NCBI GenBank assembly: GCA_052103955.1
Contig: JBQELO010000015.1
Coordinates: 1 to 64,000, forward strand
Source: Paenalcaligenes sp052103955
Lineage (GTDB): Bacteria > Pseudomonadota > Gammaproteobacteria > Burkholderiales > Burkholderiaceae_B
DNA length: 64,000 nt
Reading direction: 5' to 3'
Within the stretch, counting starts at the first letter, position 1; each line of letters begins with the position of its first letter. Positions 8,940 to 17,777 of the stretch are shown one piece after another. The notes beneath the pieces are model-generated. The model worked only from the letters and a program-made list of their open reading frames with translations, did no database searches and was not told the origin of the DNA. The translations under genes were made by a program, and so were the position numbers.

Positions 8940-10604
8940 TTAGTGCTGGGATGCAGCTGAGGCACCGATGCCGGTTTGACTGCGTACAGTCAGTGCATCG
9001 AACGCCGCTTTCTCTGATTTGGCACGTTCGCTCGTATCGGTTACCGAGAAGAACCAGATAGCTAAGAATGCCAAGGGGATAGACAGAATGCCGGGGTTAG
9101 GGAAGGGGGTAACAGGTGTTGCGAAGCCAAATACATCCACCCATACCGTTGAACTTAGCACTACCCAGCCTGTGGCGACGATCAGACCCAAGAAGCCACC
9201 GATGGTTGCGCCTCGTGTTGTACAACCACGCCAAGAAATGGACAGTACCAGTACGGGGAAGTTAGCACTTGCTGCAATCGCGAATGCCAAACCCACCATA
9301 AAGGCCACGTTTTGGTTTTCGAAAATAATACCTAGCAAAATCGCCAGCACACCCAACACAATGGTTGAAATACGTGAGATACGCATCTGGTCGCGTTCTG
9401 TAGCACGGCCTTTGGCAATCACGTTAGCGTACAAGTCATGGGAAATTGCCGCAGCGCCTGCCAGAGCCAAACCAGCTACCACCGCCACAATAGTCGCGAA
9501 GGTTACCGCAGCTAAGAAGCCTAGCAGCAAGTTACCACCCACCGCGTTTGCTAAGTGCACTGCCACCATGTTGGTACCACCAATCAGGTTGGTCAGCATG
9601 TTGAACTTACCATCAGGGCCAGTGTGGAAGTACTCAGGGTGTTGCCACAGCAGAGCAATAGCACCAAAACCGATAATGAATGTCAGCAGGTAGAAGTAAC
9701 CAATGAAGCTACTGGCGTAGATCACCGATTTACGAGCTTCCTTGGCATCAGCCACGGTAAAGAAGCGCATCAGGATGTGTGGCAAACCAGCGGTACCGAA
9801 GGCTAACGCAATACCTAAGGATAGAGCGTTTAGTGGGTTGCTACTCACTTGTGAGCCTGGGGCCAAAATTTTGGCTCCATCAGGGTGTACCTCTACTGCA
9901 CGTGCCAAGATGGCATCAATATCCCAGCTGAATGCGACCAGTACCAAAATCACCATCAAGGTGGCACCGAACAACATCAGCACGGCTTTAATGATTTGTA
10001 CCCATGTGGTGGCTGTCATGCCCCCAAAGGCCACATAAATCATCATTAAGCCACCCACGATTACCACGGCTACGTTGTAGTCCAAGCCAAACAGCAGCAC
10101 GATTAGCTTACCTGCACCTACCATCTGAGCGATTAGGTACAAGGCAATGATCAACAACGATGCGCTGGCAGCCAGAATACGCATAGGAGTCTGTGCCAAA
10201 CGGAAAGAGGTTACGTCGGCAAAGTTGTAGCGACCCAAGTTGCGTAGACGTTCGGCCACCAAGAACATCACTACAGGCCAACCGAACAAGAAGCCGATGG
10301 CGTAGATGATGCCGTCAAAGCCAGACACGTACACCATACCAGCAATACCCAAGAAGGATGCTGCGGACAGGTAGTCGCCGGCAATTGCCAAGCCGTTTTG
10401 GAAGCCCGTTAGGCCACCACCAGCGGTATAGAAGTCAGATGTTGTACGTGTACGTTTAGCGGCCCACCACGTGATGACCATGGTCCCAGCGATAAAGATC
10501 AGGAACATGACAATGGCAGAGGTGCTGGTAGCGCCTTGGGCTGCCATAACAGGAGTGCTCAGTAGGCAGAGCATTAAAGCAATGGGAAGTACGTTTTTCT
10601 TCAT
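8940..10604 (-). CDS. actP: Cation/acetate symporter ActP
   Basis: A 554-residue inner-membrane SLC5 symporter importing acetate and other short carboxylates with sodium or protons. A cleavable signal-like N-terminus (to about AQG, residue 24) is followed by about 13 membrane helices. Family segments include DFYTAGGGL, NGLAIAGDYLSAASFLG, GRYNFADV, and AFGTAGLPHILMRFFTV. It follows yjcH with an ATGA overlap of four bases (10601-10604), so the two are translationally coupled, with GAGGGA as ribosome site. Together with crbR downstream and crbS beyond, it forms an acetate uptake and sensing unit. Length and motifs are normal. Confidence 0.96.
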   Translation of the reverse strand: MKKNVLPIALMLCLLSTPVMAAQGATSTSAIVMFLIFIAGTMVITWWAAKRTRTTSDFYTAGGGLTGFQNGLAIAGDYLSAASFLGIAGMVYVSGFDGIIYAIGFLFGWPVVMFLVAERLRNLGRYNFADVTSFRLAQTPMRILAASASLLIIALYLIAQMVGAGKLIVLLFGLDYNVAVVIVGGLMMIYVAFGGMTATTWVQIIKAVLMLFGATLMVILVLVAFSWDIDAILARAVEVHPDGAKILAPGSQVSSNPLNALSLGIALAFGTAGLPHILMRFFTVADAKEARKSVIYASSFIGYFYLLTFIIGFGAIALLWQHPEYFHTGPDGKFNMLTNLIGGTNMVAVHLANAVGGNLLLGFLAAVTFATIVAVVAGLALAGAAAISHDLYANVIAKGRATERDQMRISRISTIVLGVLAILLGIIFENQNVAFMVGLAFAIAASANFPVLVLSISWRGCTTRGATIGGFLGLIVATGWVVLSSTVWVDVFGFATPVTPFPNPGILSIPLAFLAIWFFSVTDTSERAKSEKAAFDALTVRSQTGIGASAASQH

Positions 10605-10912
10605 GTTACATCCCTCACGATTTTTGCCAACAAAGGATCAAAGATCTTGTTGGAAATGTATACGTAGATAGAAATGAGTACTACCGCACTGATGGCCACA
10701 AAAATGGCGGTCATAATGCCGATAGAGATAGTGAGGGAGCCTACCGGTGAGCCAAATAATGTGGGATCAAAAGCCAGTGTCAGAATGAAACCAGCGTAAA
10801 TGACCAAGGTGATGATGAAAAATATAAAGCTTAAGCGAGTCCTCCGTCGCAGCAGTTCCTGATAGGCAGGATGCTGCAACACCGCCGATACAACATCGTT
10901 GGGTGATGCCAT
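10601..10912 (-). CDS. yjcH: DUF485 small membrane protein (YjcH family)
   Basis: A 103-residue inner-membrane protein with two long hydrophobic helices (about 27-48 and 60-87) and the family N-terminal pattern HPAYQELLRRRTRL. DUF485 proteins are nearly always encoded directly before actP and are thought to assist the permease; the mechanism is not known to me. AGGAG lies eight bases before the ATG, and the stop overlaps the actP start. It is the first gene of the yjcH-actP operon, whose upstream region carries two inverted repeats. Confidence 0.92.
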   Translation of the reverse strand: MASPNDVVSAVLQHPAYQELLRRRTRLSFIFFIITLVIYAGFILTLAFDPTLFGSPVGSLTISIGIMTAIFVAISAVVLISIYVYISNKIFDPLLAKIVRDVT

Positions 10913-10948
10913 ATTTGTCTCCTAATGGATGGATGTTTGTACATCTAC

Positions 10949-10966
10949 CTTGGCTAGATCGCCAAG
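10949..10966. promoter_or_regulatory. Inverted repeat upstream of yjcH-actP
   Basis: Perfect 6-bp arms CTTGGC and GCCAAG around a 6-base spacer, 37 bases before the yjcH start. It could be an operator or a hairpin in the 5' leader. Confidence 0.4.
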
Positions 10967-10982
10967 TTTGACGCTTTATTGC

Positions 10983-11006
10983 GTTCTATGGCGTTCAATA
11001 TAGAAC
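10983..11006. promoter_or_regulatory. Candidate operator for yjcH-actP
   Basis: Perfect arms GTTCTAT and ATAGAAC separated by ten bases, about one helical turn plus the arm centre to centre, with a second nested pair CGTTC/GAACG. It lies about 70 bases upstream of yjcH, between it and the divergent small gene. A dimeric regulator such as CrbR is a plausible ligand; this is inference. Confidence 0.45.
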
Positions 11007-11143
11007 GAGACTTTATTTGGTAATAGGCGACTTTGGTTGTATGTGGAAAACCCTGCATGGTTGTAAAGAAAGCGTCTTATTAACTGCATAGAATACGAGA
11101 GACTAATCGTAGTGTTGTGTAGTGCCATATTAGGAGGGCTGTA

Positions 11144-11431
11144 GTGAATCCATCATCAGAACACGCACGGCTCATTTGCTATTTGGAGCAGCATGTACAC
11201 CACATCATTGTGCAAGCCAGTGGGCAAGTCATTGGATTACCTGTGCTTTACGATATGCAGCAGAAAAACACCTGGTCTATGGTGCAACAGGCTGATGTGT
11301 TGAAAGTGTGGGAAAAATACAGTGGCTGGGCCCAGCAACGTGGTGTAGTGGCTGATCCGTTGTTATTTGCTGTGTCGTATGTGAATCAGAATTTTGCAGC
11401 GACGGCATTGCAAAGAGCAGTTTCAGGGTAA
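11144..11431 (+). CDS. Small protein of unknown function
   Basis: A 95-residue predicted soluble protein starting at GTG, preceded at the right distance by a strong AGGAGG, the main reason to believe it is real. No signal peptide or membrane helix is visible. The sequence has a hydrophobic N-terminal half (HHIIVQASGQVIGLPVLYD) and a helical middle with WEKYSGWAQQRG. I do not recognise the family. It is divergent from yjcH-actP and followed after about 170 bases by a terminator shared with the Smr gene. It may share the acetate-operon control region, but no function can be given. Confidence 0.65.
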   Translation: MNPSSEHARLICYLEQHVHHIIVQASGQVIGLPVLYDMQQKNTWSMVQQADVLKVWEKYSGWAQQRGVVADPLLFAVSYVNQNFAATALQRAVSG

Positions 11432-11599
11432 GAAAGTGATTTTCTGACCCTTCCTATCAGTGCATTCCCTAAGTGCTTTAGGTCATAAACTCATGCACAA
11501 TACATTTCATGCAGGTGAGGAGACCAAAGCAGCCCAAAAAAAGGGCAACCACTCAGGTGGTATTTTAATAAAGCAGTATCTATAAAAACTAGAAAACGT

Positions 11600-11633
11600 A
11601 AAAAGGCCAGTGGATTATTCCACTGGCCTTTTT
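11600..11633. terminator. Bidirectional terminator
   Basis: A 14-base stem (AAAAAGGCCAGTGG and its complement) with a 6-base loop and T-runs on both strands. It serves the minus-strand Smr gene, whose stop lies two bases away, and any transcript of the small gene upstream. Confidence 0.85.
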
Positions 11634-11635
11634 GC

Positions 11636-12361
11636 TTAATCGCGCCGAGTGCGTAGTAACACTTTTACAGCACCTTTGCCGCCTTCTCTGGGGCTGCACT
11701 CTACATAGGCCAACACATCGTGCATTTGGCTTAACCAGCGACGCACCACGGGTAGCAAAATAGGCCCTTCACGATTGCTAGAGCCATAGCCAACGCCGTG
11801 CACTATACGTATGCATTTTAGATGATGGTCTAAACAGTCTTGAATGAATTCATTGACCAGTAGTCTGGCTTCGTCCAGTCGTGCGCCATGCAAATCTAAA
11901 TTCGCCATAATCATCCAGCGTCCTTGCTTTAGGTACCGTAAAACATCGGTACCGCAGGCGGGGCTGGAATACTCGCAGGGGTCAGACTCTAACCATGCGG
12001 GCACATAGTGGTCTGATGTGAGTAGCGGTAGTGAGGGCAGTAGATCAGGGCCTGTAGCATGCTGTATGCGTTGCTGTTGTTGCGCTTTATCTATAGCGGT
12101 AGACAGTGGAGCAATGTGATAACGTTCAGGCACAGTCAGAGGAGTATCATGACGCGTTTCATGTTTGAACAGAGCTTGATCAGCGACTGTTAATCCCGCA
12201 TCAGAGGATTGGGCAGTATTCAGTAAGGCCGAGAAGGTGCCGGGGGCAGCATCCGGCGTGAAAGCAGGCTCTTGCGCTTTAGCGCTAGCACCTGCTTTCT
12301 GCTGTTGACGCAATGTACGTAATGCTGCCAGCCCACCTGCCGGCTTTTTACTGGCCCTCAT
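11636..12361 (-). CDS. Smr-domain protein
   Basis: A 241-residue protein with a low-complexity, charged N-terminal region and a C-terminal Smr domain (about 150-241). The Smr signature is visible as LDLHGARLDEARLLVNEFI, IVHGVGYGS, and HDVLAYVECSPREGGKGAVKVLL. Smr domains bind or nick nucleic acids; stand-alone proteins of this kind (YdaL-like) have been tied to endonuclease activity. I chose the start at 12361 (MRASKKPAGG) because family members begin this way and it overlaps the end of trxB by 14 bases, suggesting coupling; an in-frame ATG lies at 12382. The exact start and the cellular role are uncertain. Confidence 0.85.
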   Translation of the reverse strand: MRASKKPAGGLAALRTLRQQQKAGASAKAQEPAFTPDAAPGTFSALLNTAQSSDAGLTVADQALFKHETRHDTPLTVPERYHIAPLSTAIDKAQQQQRIQHATGPDLLPSLPLLTSDHYVPAWLESDPCEYSSPACGTDVLRYLKQGRWMIMANLDLHGARLDEARLLVNEFIQDCLDHHLKCIRIVHGVGYGSSNREGPILLPVVRRWLSQMHDVLAYVECSPREGGKGAVKVLLRTRRD

Positions 12362-13307
12362 TCTCCAGCCAACGCTGAGCATCTAAAGCCGCCATACAAC
12401 CAGCGCCTGCGCTAGTAATGGCTTGTCTATATACGTCATCTTGCACATCACCTGCTGCAAACACGCCAGGAATGGATGTCATGGTTGCCATGCCGCCGTG
12501 GCCCATACGGGTGCGGATATAGCCGTTTTCCATGTCGATTTGGCCTTTGAAAATCTCGGTGTTGGGGTGGTGCCCAATCGCAATAAATGCACCCATTACA
12601 TCTAGAGTTTCAGTATCGCCAGTTTGCGTGTTGCGCAGTTTTACGCCAGTGACGCCACTGTTATCACCCAGTACTTCTTCCAATGTGCTGAATAGCTTCA
12701 GACGGATGTTGCCATTTTTCACACGCTCCATCAGTCTATCCGTTAGGATAGGCTCTGCACGGAAAGTGTCACGACGGTGAACGACTGTCACGGTTTTGCA
12801 GATGTTAGACAAGTACAGCGCTTCTTCTACGGCAGTGTTGCCGCCACCTACTACGATTACGTCTTGGTTTTTGTAAAAGAAACCATCGCAAGTCGCGCAG
12901 CCAGAAACACCACGGCCCATAAAGGCTTGTTCGGATTCTAGGCCCAAGTACATGGCGGAAGCACCCGTGCTAATGATCAGGGCGTCGCAGGTGTAAACTG
13001 CACCACTGTCGCCATTTAAGGTGAAGGGGCGTTTGCTTAAGTCTACAGATGTGATTTGATCGAATACCATTTCGGTTTCGAAACGTTCAGCATGTTGCTG
13101 GAATCGGGCCATCAAATCGGGGCCTTGAACGCCAGCGGCATCAGCAGGCCAGTTTTCCACATCAGTGGTGGTCATCAGTTGGCCGCCTTGTTCCATACCT
13201 GTAATTAAGACAGGGTTCAGGTTGGCACGAGCTGCATAAATAGCAGCGGTGTAACCAGCAGGACCGGAGCCTAAAATGAGCACTTTTGCATGTTTGACAG
13301 TCGACAT
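12348..13307 (-). CDS. trxB: Thioredoxin reductase
   Basis: A 319-residue cytoplasmic flavoprotein that reduces thioredoxin with NADPH. FAD-binding LGSGPAGYTAAIYAARAN at the N-terminus, the redox-active CATC in GCATCDGFFY (about 137-140), the NADPH-binding VVGGGNTAVEEAL, HRRDTFRAEPIL, and the C-terminal FAD motif AAGDVQDDVYRQAITSAGAG are all present. Length is typical. It is divergent from ftsK with only about 46 bases between start codons and overlaps the Smr gene downstream. Confidence 0.97.
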   Translation of the reverse strand: MSTVKHAKVLILGSGPAGYTAAIYAARANLNPVLITGMEQGGQLMTTTDVENWPADAAGVQGPDLMARFQQHAERFETEMVFDQITSVDLSKRPFTLNGDSGAVYTCDALIISTGASAMYLGLESEQAFMGRGVSGCATCDGFFYKNQDVIVVGGGNTAVEEALYLSNICKTVTVVHRRDTFRAEPILTDRLMERVKNGNIRLKLFSTLEEVLGDNSGVTGVKLRNTQTGDTETLDVMGAFIAIGHHPNTEIFKGQIDMENGYIRTRMGHGGMATMTSIPGVFAAGDVQDDVYRQAITSAGAGCMAALDAQRWLENEGQ

Positions 13308-13353
13308 GACAGAAATTCCAGAAAATCAATAACCAGCCAATTATAATGAGTCC

Positions 13354-15747
13354 ATGGCAAGATTACCCGCATCCTCTACTCGATCATCCAAAAACGTACG
13401 AAATGGTCCCTCTCCATTACAGCTGAGGTTGACTTCGTTAGCGCGTGAAGCGCGTTGGATTGTTTTTGTCTTATTGGCCGCCTGGTTAGGTTTGGTGCTG
13501 GCCACATGGAGCCCGCTAGACCCCGGCTGGTCACAGTCTGTACATGCAGGCATCATCCAAAATAAAGGTGGTACCTTTGGCGCAAATGTGGCCGATGGCT
13601 TGTACTACCTGTTTGGATTTAGTGCTTGGCTGTGGGTGGCGCTGTTAATACAACGCATTGGTGTGGCGTTTTATCGATTGACGCACATGATGATGCCGCA
13701 ACAGGTGAAAGCCCCCGAATCCCTACCGCGTGTGCGTTGGGAAGTGGGTGTGGGCTTTACGCTATTGTTGTTAGGCAGTATGGCGTTTGAGGCTATGCAC
13801 TTTCAAGCATGGGCCGAAATTGCACAATTACCTGCAGATGCAGGCGGGCCTATAGGCCAAATGTTGGCGAACTTTTTAGTGGTGACCTTAGGTAGCCCCG
13901 GCACGACGTTGTTGTTATTGGGCGCTATTTTGGTAGGTTCTAGCTTGTTTTTAGGCTTTTCGTGGCTGCACGTGGCCGAGAAAGTGGGTTGGTTGGTAGA
14001 AAAAATATTCACCCGTGTGCTGGAGTTTAAAGCGGCGCGTGAAGACCGACGCATGGGCGAAGTGAAAAGTGCCGAGCGCAAAGAAGCGGTTGCTACCAAG
14101 CAAGAAAAGTTGGTGCACGATACACCAGTACGTATTGAGCCTGCTATCACCTCGGTGCCTAAGTCCGAGCGCGTGCAGCAAGAGAAACAGCAAAAACTGT
14201 TTGTAGCGCCGGTGCCTAAAGCCACAGGCCAAAGCTCGGGTGATGGTGTACTGCCTGAAGTCAGTTTGTTAGATCCGGCCGATGAAAATCAAGAAACGGT
14301 TTCTGCTGAAACCTTGGAATACACCTCACGCTTAATCGAGAAGAAGCTTTCTGATTTTGGCGTGACAGTGACGGTGGTGAGCGCACAATCTGGTCCTGTG
14401 ATTACGCGTTACGAGATTGAGCCGGCCACAGGGGTAAAAGGCAGTCAGATCGTTAACCTAGGCAAAGACTTGGCTAGGTCGCTAAGCTTGGTCAATATCC
14501 GTGTGGTAGAAACTATCCCTGGTAAAAACCTGATGGGTTTAGAGCTGCCAAATCCTAAACGTCAAATGGTGCGTTTAGAGGAAATTATTGGCTCGCAAAC
14601 CTATCACAACAGTGCATCGTTGTTAACGATGGTGTTGGGTAAAGACATTGCAGGTAACCCTGTAGTAGCCGATTTGGCTAGAATGCCGCACTTATTGGTA
14701 GCGGGTACTACGGGTTCAGGGAAGTCTGTTGGGATTAACGCGATGATTCTGTCCTTGCTATATAAGGCAACGGCAGATGAGGTCAAACTGATTCTGATTG
14801 ACCCCAAAATGCTAGAAATGAGCGTTTACGAAGGCATTCCTCATTTGTTAGCGCCTGTAGTAACGGATATGCGTCAGGCTGCGAATGCGCTGAACTGGTG
14901 TGTGAACGAAATGGAACGTCGTTACCGCTTAATGAGTAAGCTGGGCGTGCGTAACCTAGCAGGCTTTAATGCCAAGATACGTGATGCACAAAAGAAAGAC
15001 GAAGCCATCCCGAACCCCTTTTCGTTAACACCCGATGCGCCAGAGCCATTAAGCGCTTTGCCATTTATCGTGGTGGTAATTGATGAGTTGGCCGACTTAA
15101 TGATGGTGGCTGGCAAGAAAATCGAAGAGTTGATTGCACGCTTGGCGCAAAAAGCGCGTGCGGCAGGAATTCATTTGATTTTGGCTACACAGCGCCCAAG
15201 TGTGGATGTGATTACGGGCTTAATTAAAGCCAATATTCCTACTCGTATTTCGTTCCAAGTGTCGTCGCGTGTAGACTCCCGCACCATTTTGGATCAAATG
15301 GGTGCTGAAACCTTATTGGGTCAGGGGGATATGCTGTACATGCCTCCAGGCACAGGGTTACCAGTGCGTGTACACGGTGCATTTGTGCATGATGACGAAG
15401 TACACCGTGTGGTGGATCATCTGAAAGAGCATGGCGGCGAACCCAACTACGAAGACGGTATTTTGGATGGCATACAACCGGGTGAAACGGGTGATGGCGT
15501 GAATGCCATCACAGGCATGGTCGATGCCGAGTCTGATCCCCTGTATGATCAAGCGGTGGCCATTGTGTTGAAAAATCGCAGGGCGTCCATTTCGTCGGTG
15601 CAGCGTCATTTACGCATTGGTTATAACCGTGCGGCACGTCTATTAGAGCAAATGGAAATGGCCGGCGTGGTGTCAGCCATGCAGCCCAATGGTAATCGTG
15701 AAATATTAGCGCCGGCAGGAGTCGCAGCGGATGACGATGAGAATTAA
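13354..15747 (+). CDS. ftsK: DNA translocase FtsK
   Basis: A 797-residue septal DNA pump for chromosome dimer resolution and segregation at division. It has an N-terminal membrane domain with four helices (about 30-200), a linker rich in charged residues (about 215-315), and a motor with Walker A GTTGSGKSVG (K457) and Walker B VVVIDELADLMM. The RecA-like core continues with ATQRPSVDVITGLIKANIPTRI, and a C-terminal winged-helix gamma domain (about 730-790) is seen in NRRASISSVQRHLRIGYNRA. The linker is short compared with E. coli FtsK (1329 residues), which is usual for betaproteobacteria. The end overlaps lolA by 17 bases. Confidence 0.96.
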   Translation: MARLPASSTRSSKNVRNGPSPLQLRLTSLAREARWIVFVLLAAWLGLVLATWSPLDPGWSQSVHAGIIQNKGGTFGANVADGLYYLFGFSAWLWVALLIQRIGVAFYRLTHMMMPQQVKAPESLPRVRWEVGVGFTLLLLGSMAFEAMHFQAWAEIAQLPADAGGPIGQMLANFLVVTLGSPGTTLLLLGAILVGSSLFLGFSWLHVAEKVGWLVEKIFTRVLEFKAAREDRRMGEVKSAERKEAVATKQEKLVHDTPVRIEPAITSVPKSERVQQEKQQKLFVAPVPKATGQSSGDGVLPEVSLLDPADENQETVSAETLEYTSRLIEKKLSDFGVTVTVVSAQSGPVITRYEIEPATGVKGSQIVNLGKDLARSLSLVNIRVVETIPGKNLMGLELPNPKRQMVRLEEIIGSQTYHNSASLLTMVLGKDIAGNPVVADLARMPHLLVAGTTGSGKSVGINAMILSLLYKATADEVKLILIDPKMLEMSVYEGIPHLLAPVVTDMRQAANALNWCVNEMERRYRLMSKLGVRNLAGFNAKIRDAQKKDEAIPNPFSLTPDAPEPLSALPFIVVVIDELADLMMVAGKKIEELIARLAQKARAAGIHLILATQRPSVDVITGLIKANIPTRISFQVSSRVDSRTILDQMGAETLLGQGDMLYMPPGTGLPVRVHGAFVHDDEVHRVVDHLKEHGGEPNYEDGILDGIQPGETGDGVNAITGMVDAESDPLYDQAVAIVLKNRRASISSVQRHLRIGYNRAARLLEQMEMAGVVSAMQPNGNREILAPAGVAADDDEN

Positions 15748-16360
15748 GTCTTTGGTAGTGGCAGCGGTACTAAGCAGCGCTAGCGCGTTGGCGTGGGCAG
15801 AAGACGCCAGCATACAGCTACGTTCGTTTGTGAAAAACGTACAAGCCGCGACAGGTGAGTTTACGCAGCAAGTATTTGGTGCTCAAGGTGAAGCGCAAGC
15901 TGCTCAGCAAGGTGAATTTGCCTTTCATAGGCAAGGCCAGTTTCGCTGGGAAGTATTGCGTCCTTACGAGCAGTTGGTTCTGTCTGATGGACAGTTTGTG
16001 TATCAGTACGACCCTGATTTAATGCAGGTTACCCAACGTGGGGTAGATGAAGCCATAGGCACATCACCTGCGGCTATCTTGTTTGGCTCACGTCGTATTG
16101 ATGATGCGTTTAACCTAACAGATTTACCCGATCGTGACGGCATGCAGTGGTTGCGTGCTCAACCACGCACATCAGATGCGGGTTTTGAGTATGTAGACAT
16201 TGGGTTTCAAGATAACCTACCTACCAAGCTAGAGCTGCGCGACACTTTTGGTCAAACTACACGTATCAGCTTACGAGCCTTGCAGCCGCAAGAAAACATT
16301 CCGGCTGAGCGTTTCCATTTTGTCGTACCAGAAGGAGTAGATCTGGTACGTATGCCGTGA
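15731..16360 (+). CDS. lolA: Outer-membrane lipoprotein carrier LolA
   Basis: A 209-residue periplasmic chaperone that carries lipoproteins from LolCDE to LolB. A signal peptide ends near AWA-EDA (about residue 23). The mature part shows the family pattern FVKNVQAATGEFTQ, GEFAFHRQGQFRWEVLRPYEQLVLSDG and VYQYDPDLMQVTQR. The ftsK-lolA-rarA-serS order is common in betaproteobacteria. Starts at ATG 15731 or at the in-frame ATG 15737, both inside ftsK; translational coupling with ftsK is likely. Confidence 0.95.
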   Translation: MTMRIKSLVVAAVLSSASALAWAEDASIQLRSFVKNVQAATGEFTQQVFGAQGEAQAAQQGEFAFHRQGQFRWEVLRPYEQLVLSDGQFVYQYDPDLMQVTQRGVDEAIGTSPAAILFGSRRIDDAFNLTDLPDRDGMQWLRAQPRTSDAGFEYVDIGFQDNLPTKLELRDTFGQTTRISLRALQPQENIPAERFHFVVPEGVDLVRMP

Positions 16361-16374
16361 TGCAGTAAAGGCGT

Positions 16375-17730
16375 ATGAGCACAGACTTATTTTCATCTAA
16401 AGGAGCAGAGGGTGCTGTACCTAGCGTGTACGCACCCTTAGCCGAGCGCATGCGCCCTAATACCTTAGATCAGGTGGCGGGGCAGCAAGACTTAGTGGGG
16501 CCGGGCAAGCCATTACGCGTGGCATTTGAGTCTGGCAGACCGCACTCCATGATTTTTTGGGGGCCGCCAGGGGTAGGTAAAACCACCTTGGCGCGCATGA
16601 TGGCGCAGGGTTTTGATGCCCAGTTTTTAGCAATTTCTGCCGTGTTGGGCGGTGTTAAAGACATACGTGAAGCTGTCACCAAAGCGCAAGTGGCGCAAGC
16701 GCAAGGTAGGCGTACCATTTTGTTTGTGGACGAGGTGCACCGCTTTAATAAGGCACAGCAAGATGCTTTCTTGCCGTATGTGGAAAGCGGATTATTTACT
16801 TTTATTGGTGCTACCACTGAAAACCCCTCCTTTGAAGTGAACTCGGCGTTGCTGTCACGGGCACGGGTGTATGTACTGCAATCGTTATCGCTTGAGGATT
16901 TACAGTCGCTGTTTGATAGGGCCTTAGTGGTCTTAAATGAAGAAGAGCGTTATCAAGGGCAATTGAGCTTTACTGAAGCGGCACGTGAACAACTTTGCCG
17001 TTGGGCTGATGGGGATGCCAGACGCTTACTGAACACCATGGAAGTGGTGGCAGAATCTGCCAGTGGTGCCGATAAGTTAGCTGTAGACGAAGCATGGCTA
17101 GAAACGGCTATGTCGCAAAACTTGCGACGGTTTGACAAAGGTGGGGATGCGTTCTACGACCAAATCAGTGCCTTGCATAAGTCCGTGCGCGGGTCAGACC
17201 CTGATGCGTCACTGTATTGGTTTTGTCGCATGTTGGATGGGGGTGTAGACCCTAAGTATTTATCGCGTCGTATTGTGCGTATTGCGTGGGAAGACATAGG
17301 GTTAGCTGACCCACGAGCCATGCAAATAGCGAACGATGCGGCGGCTACTTACGAGCGCTTAGGTTCGCCTGAAGGCGAATTGGCCTTGGCGCAGGCTTTG
17401 TTGTACTTAGCCATTGCTCCTAAAAGTAATGCTGGCTACATGGCTTACAACCAAGCGCGTCGCTTTGTGGTGGATAAAGGTAGTGCGCCGGTGCCTATGC
17501 ATTTACGTAATGCGCCTACTAAGCTGATGAAAGAGTTGGGGCATGGTGATCAATATCGTTATGCACACGATGAGCCTAATGGTTATGCCGCAGGTGAGCG
17601 TTATTTCCCTGATGGTATGCAGCCGCGTTTTTATCAGCCTACCGATAGAGGGCTGGAAATCAAGATTGGTCAAAAATTGGCCCAGTTGAAAAACTGGGAT
17701 GCCGAAGCGCGTCAGAAAAAACACAAATAA
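16375..17730 (+). CDS. rarA: Replication-associated recombination protein A (RarA/MgsA)
   Basis: A 451-residue AAA+ ATPase that acts at stalled replication forks, related to clamp-loader subunits. Walker A GPPGVGKTT (K69), Walker B ILFVDEVHRFNKAQQD, sensor GATTENPSFEVN and arginine motif LLSRARVY are clear, followed by the tetramerisation domain with KSVRGSDPDASLYW, LSRRIVRIAWEDIGLADP and NAGYMAYNQA. It starts 15 bases after lolA. An imperfect hairpin with a short T-run (about 17729-17758) follows the stop and may end the transcript before serS. Confidence 0.96.
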   Translation: MSTDLFSSKGAEGAVPSVYAPLAERMRPNTLDQVAGQQDLVGPGKPLRVAFESGRPHSMIFWGPPGVGKTTLARMMAQGFDAQFLAISAVLGGVKDIREAVTKAQVAQAQGRRTILFVDEVHRFNKAQQDAFLPYVESGLFTFIGATTENPSFEVNSALLSRARVYVLQSLSLEDLQSLFDRALVVLNEEERYQGQLSFTEAAREQLCRWADGDARRLLNTMEVVAESASGADKLAVDEAWLETAMSQNLRRFDKGGDAFYDQISALHKSVRGSDPDASLYWFCRMLDGGVDPKYLSRRIVRIAWEDIGLADPRAMQIANDAAATYERLGSPEGELALAQALLYLAIAPKSNAGYMAYNQARRFVVDKGSAPVPMHLRNAPTKLMKELGHGDQYRYAHDEPNGYAAGERYFPDGMQPRFYQPTDRGLEIKIGQKLAQLKNWDAEARQKKHK

Positions 17731-17777
17731 ATTCGCTACAATGTAGCCAACGAATTTTTAATGGTACTTCTTCACCC

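Noticed and set aside
9019..9693. 224-codon open frame antisense to actP
   Set aside because: Lys/Pro/Thr-rich product expected from reading a membrane-protein gene backwards; no signals for expression.
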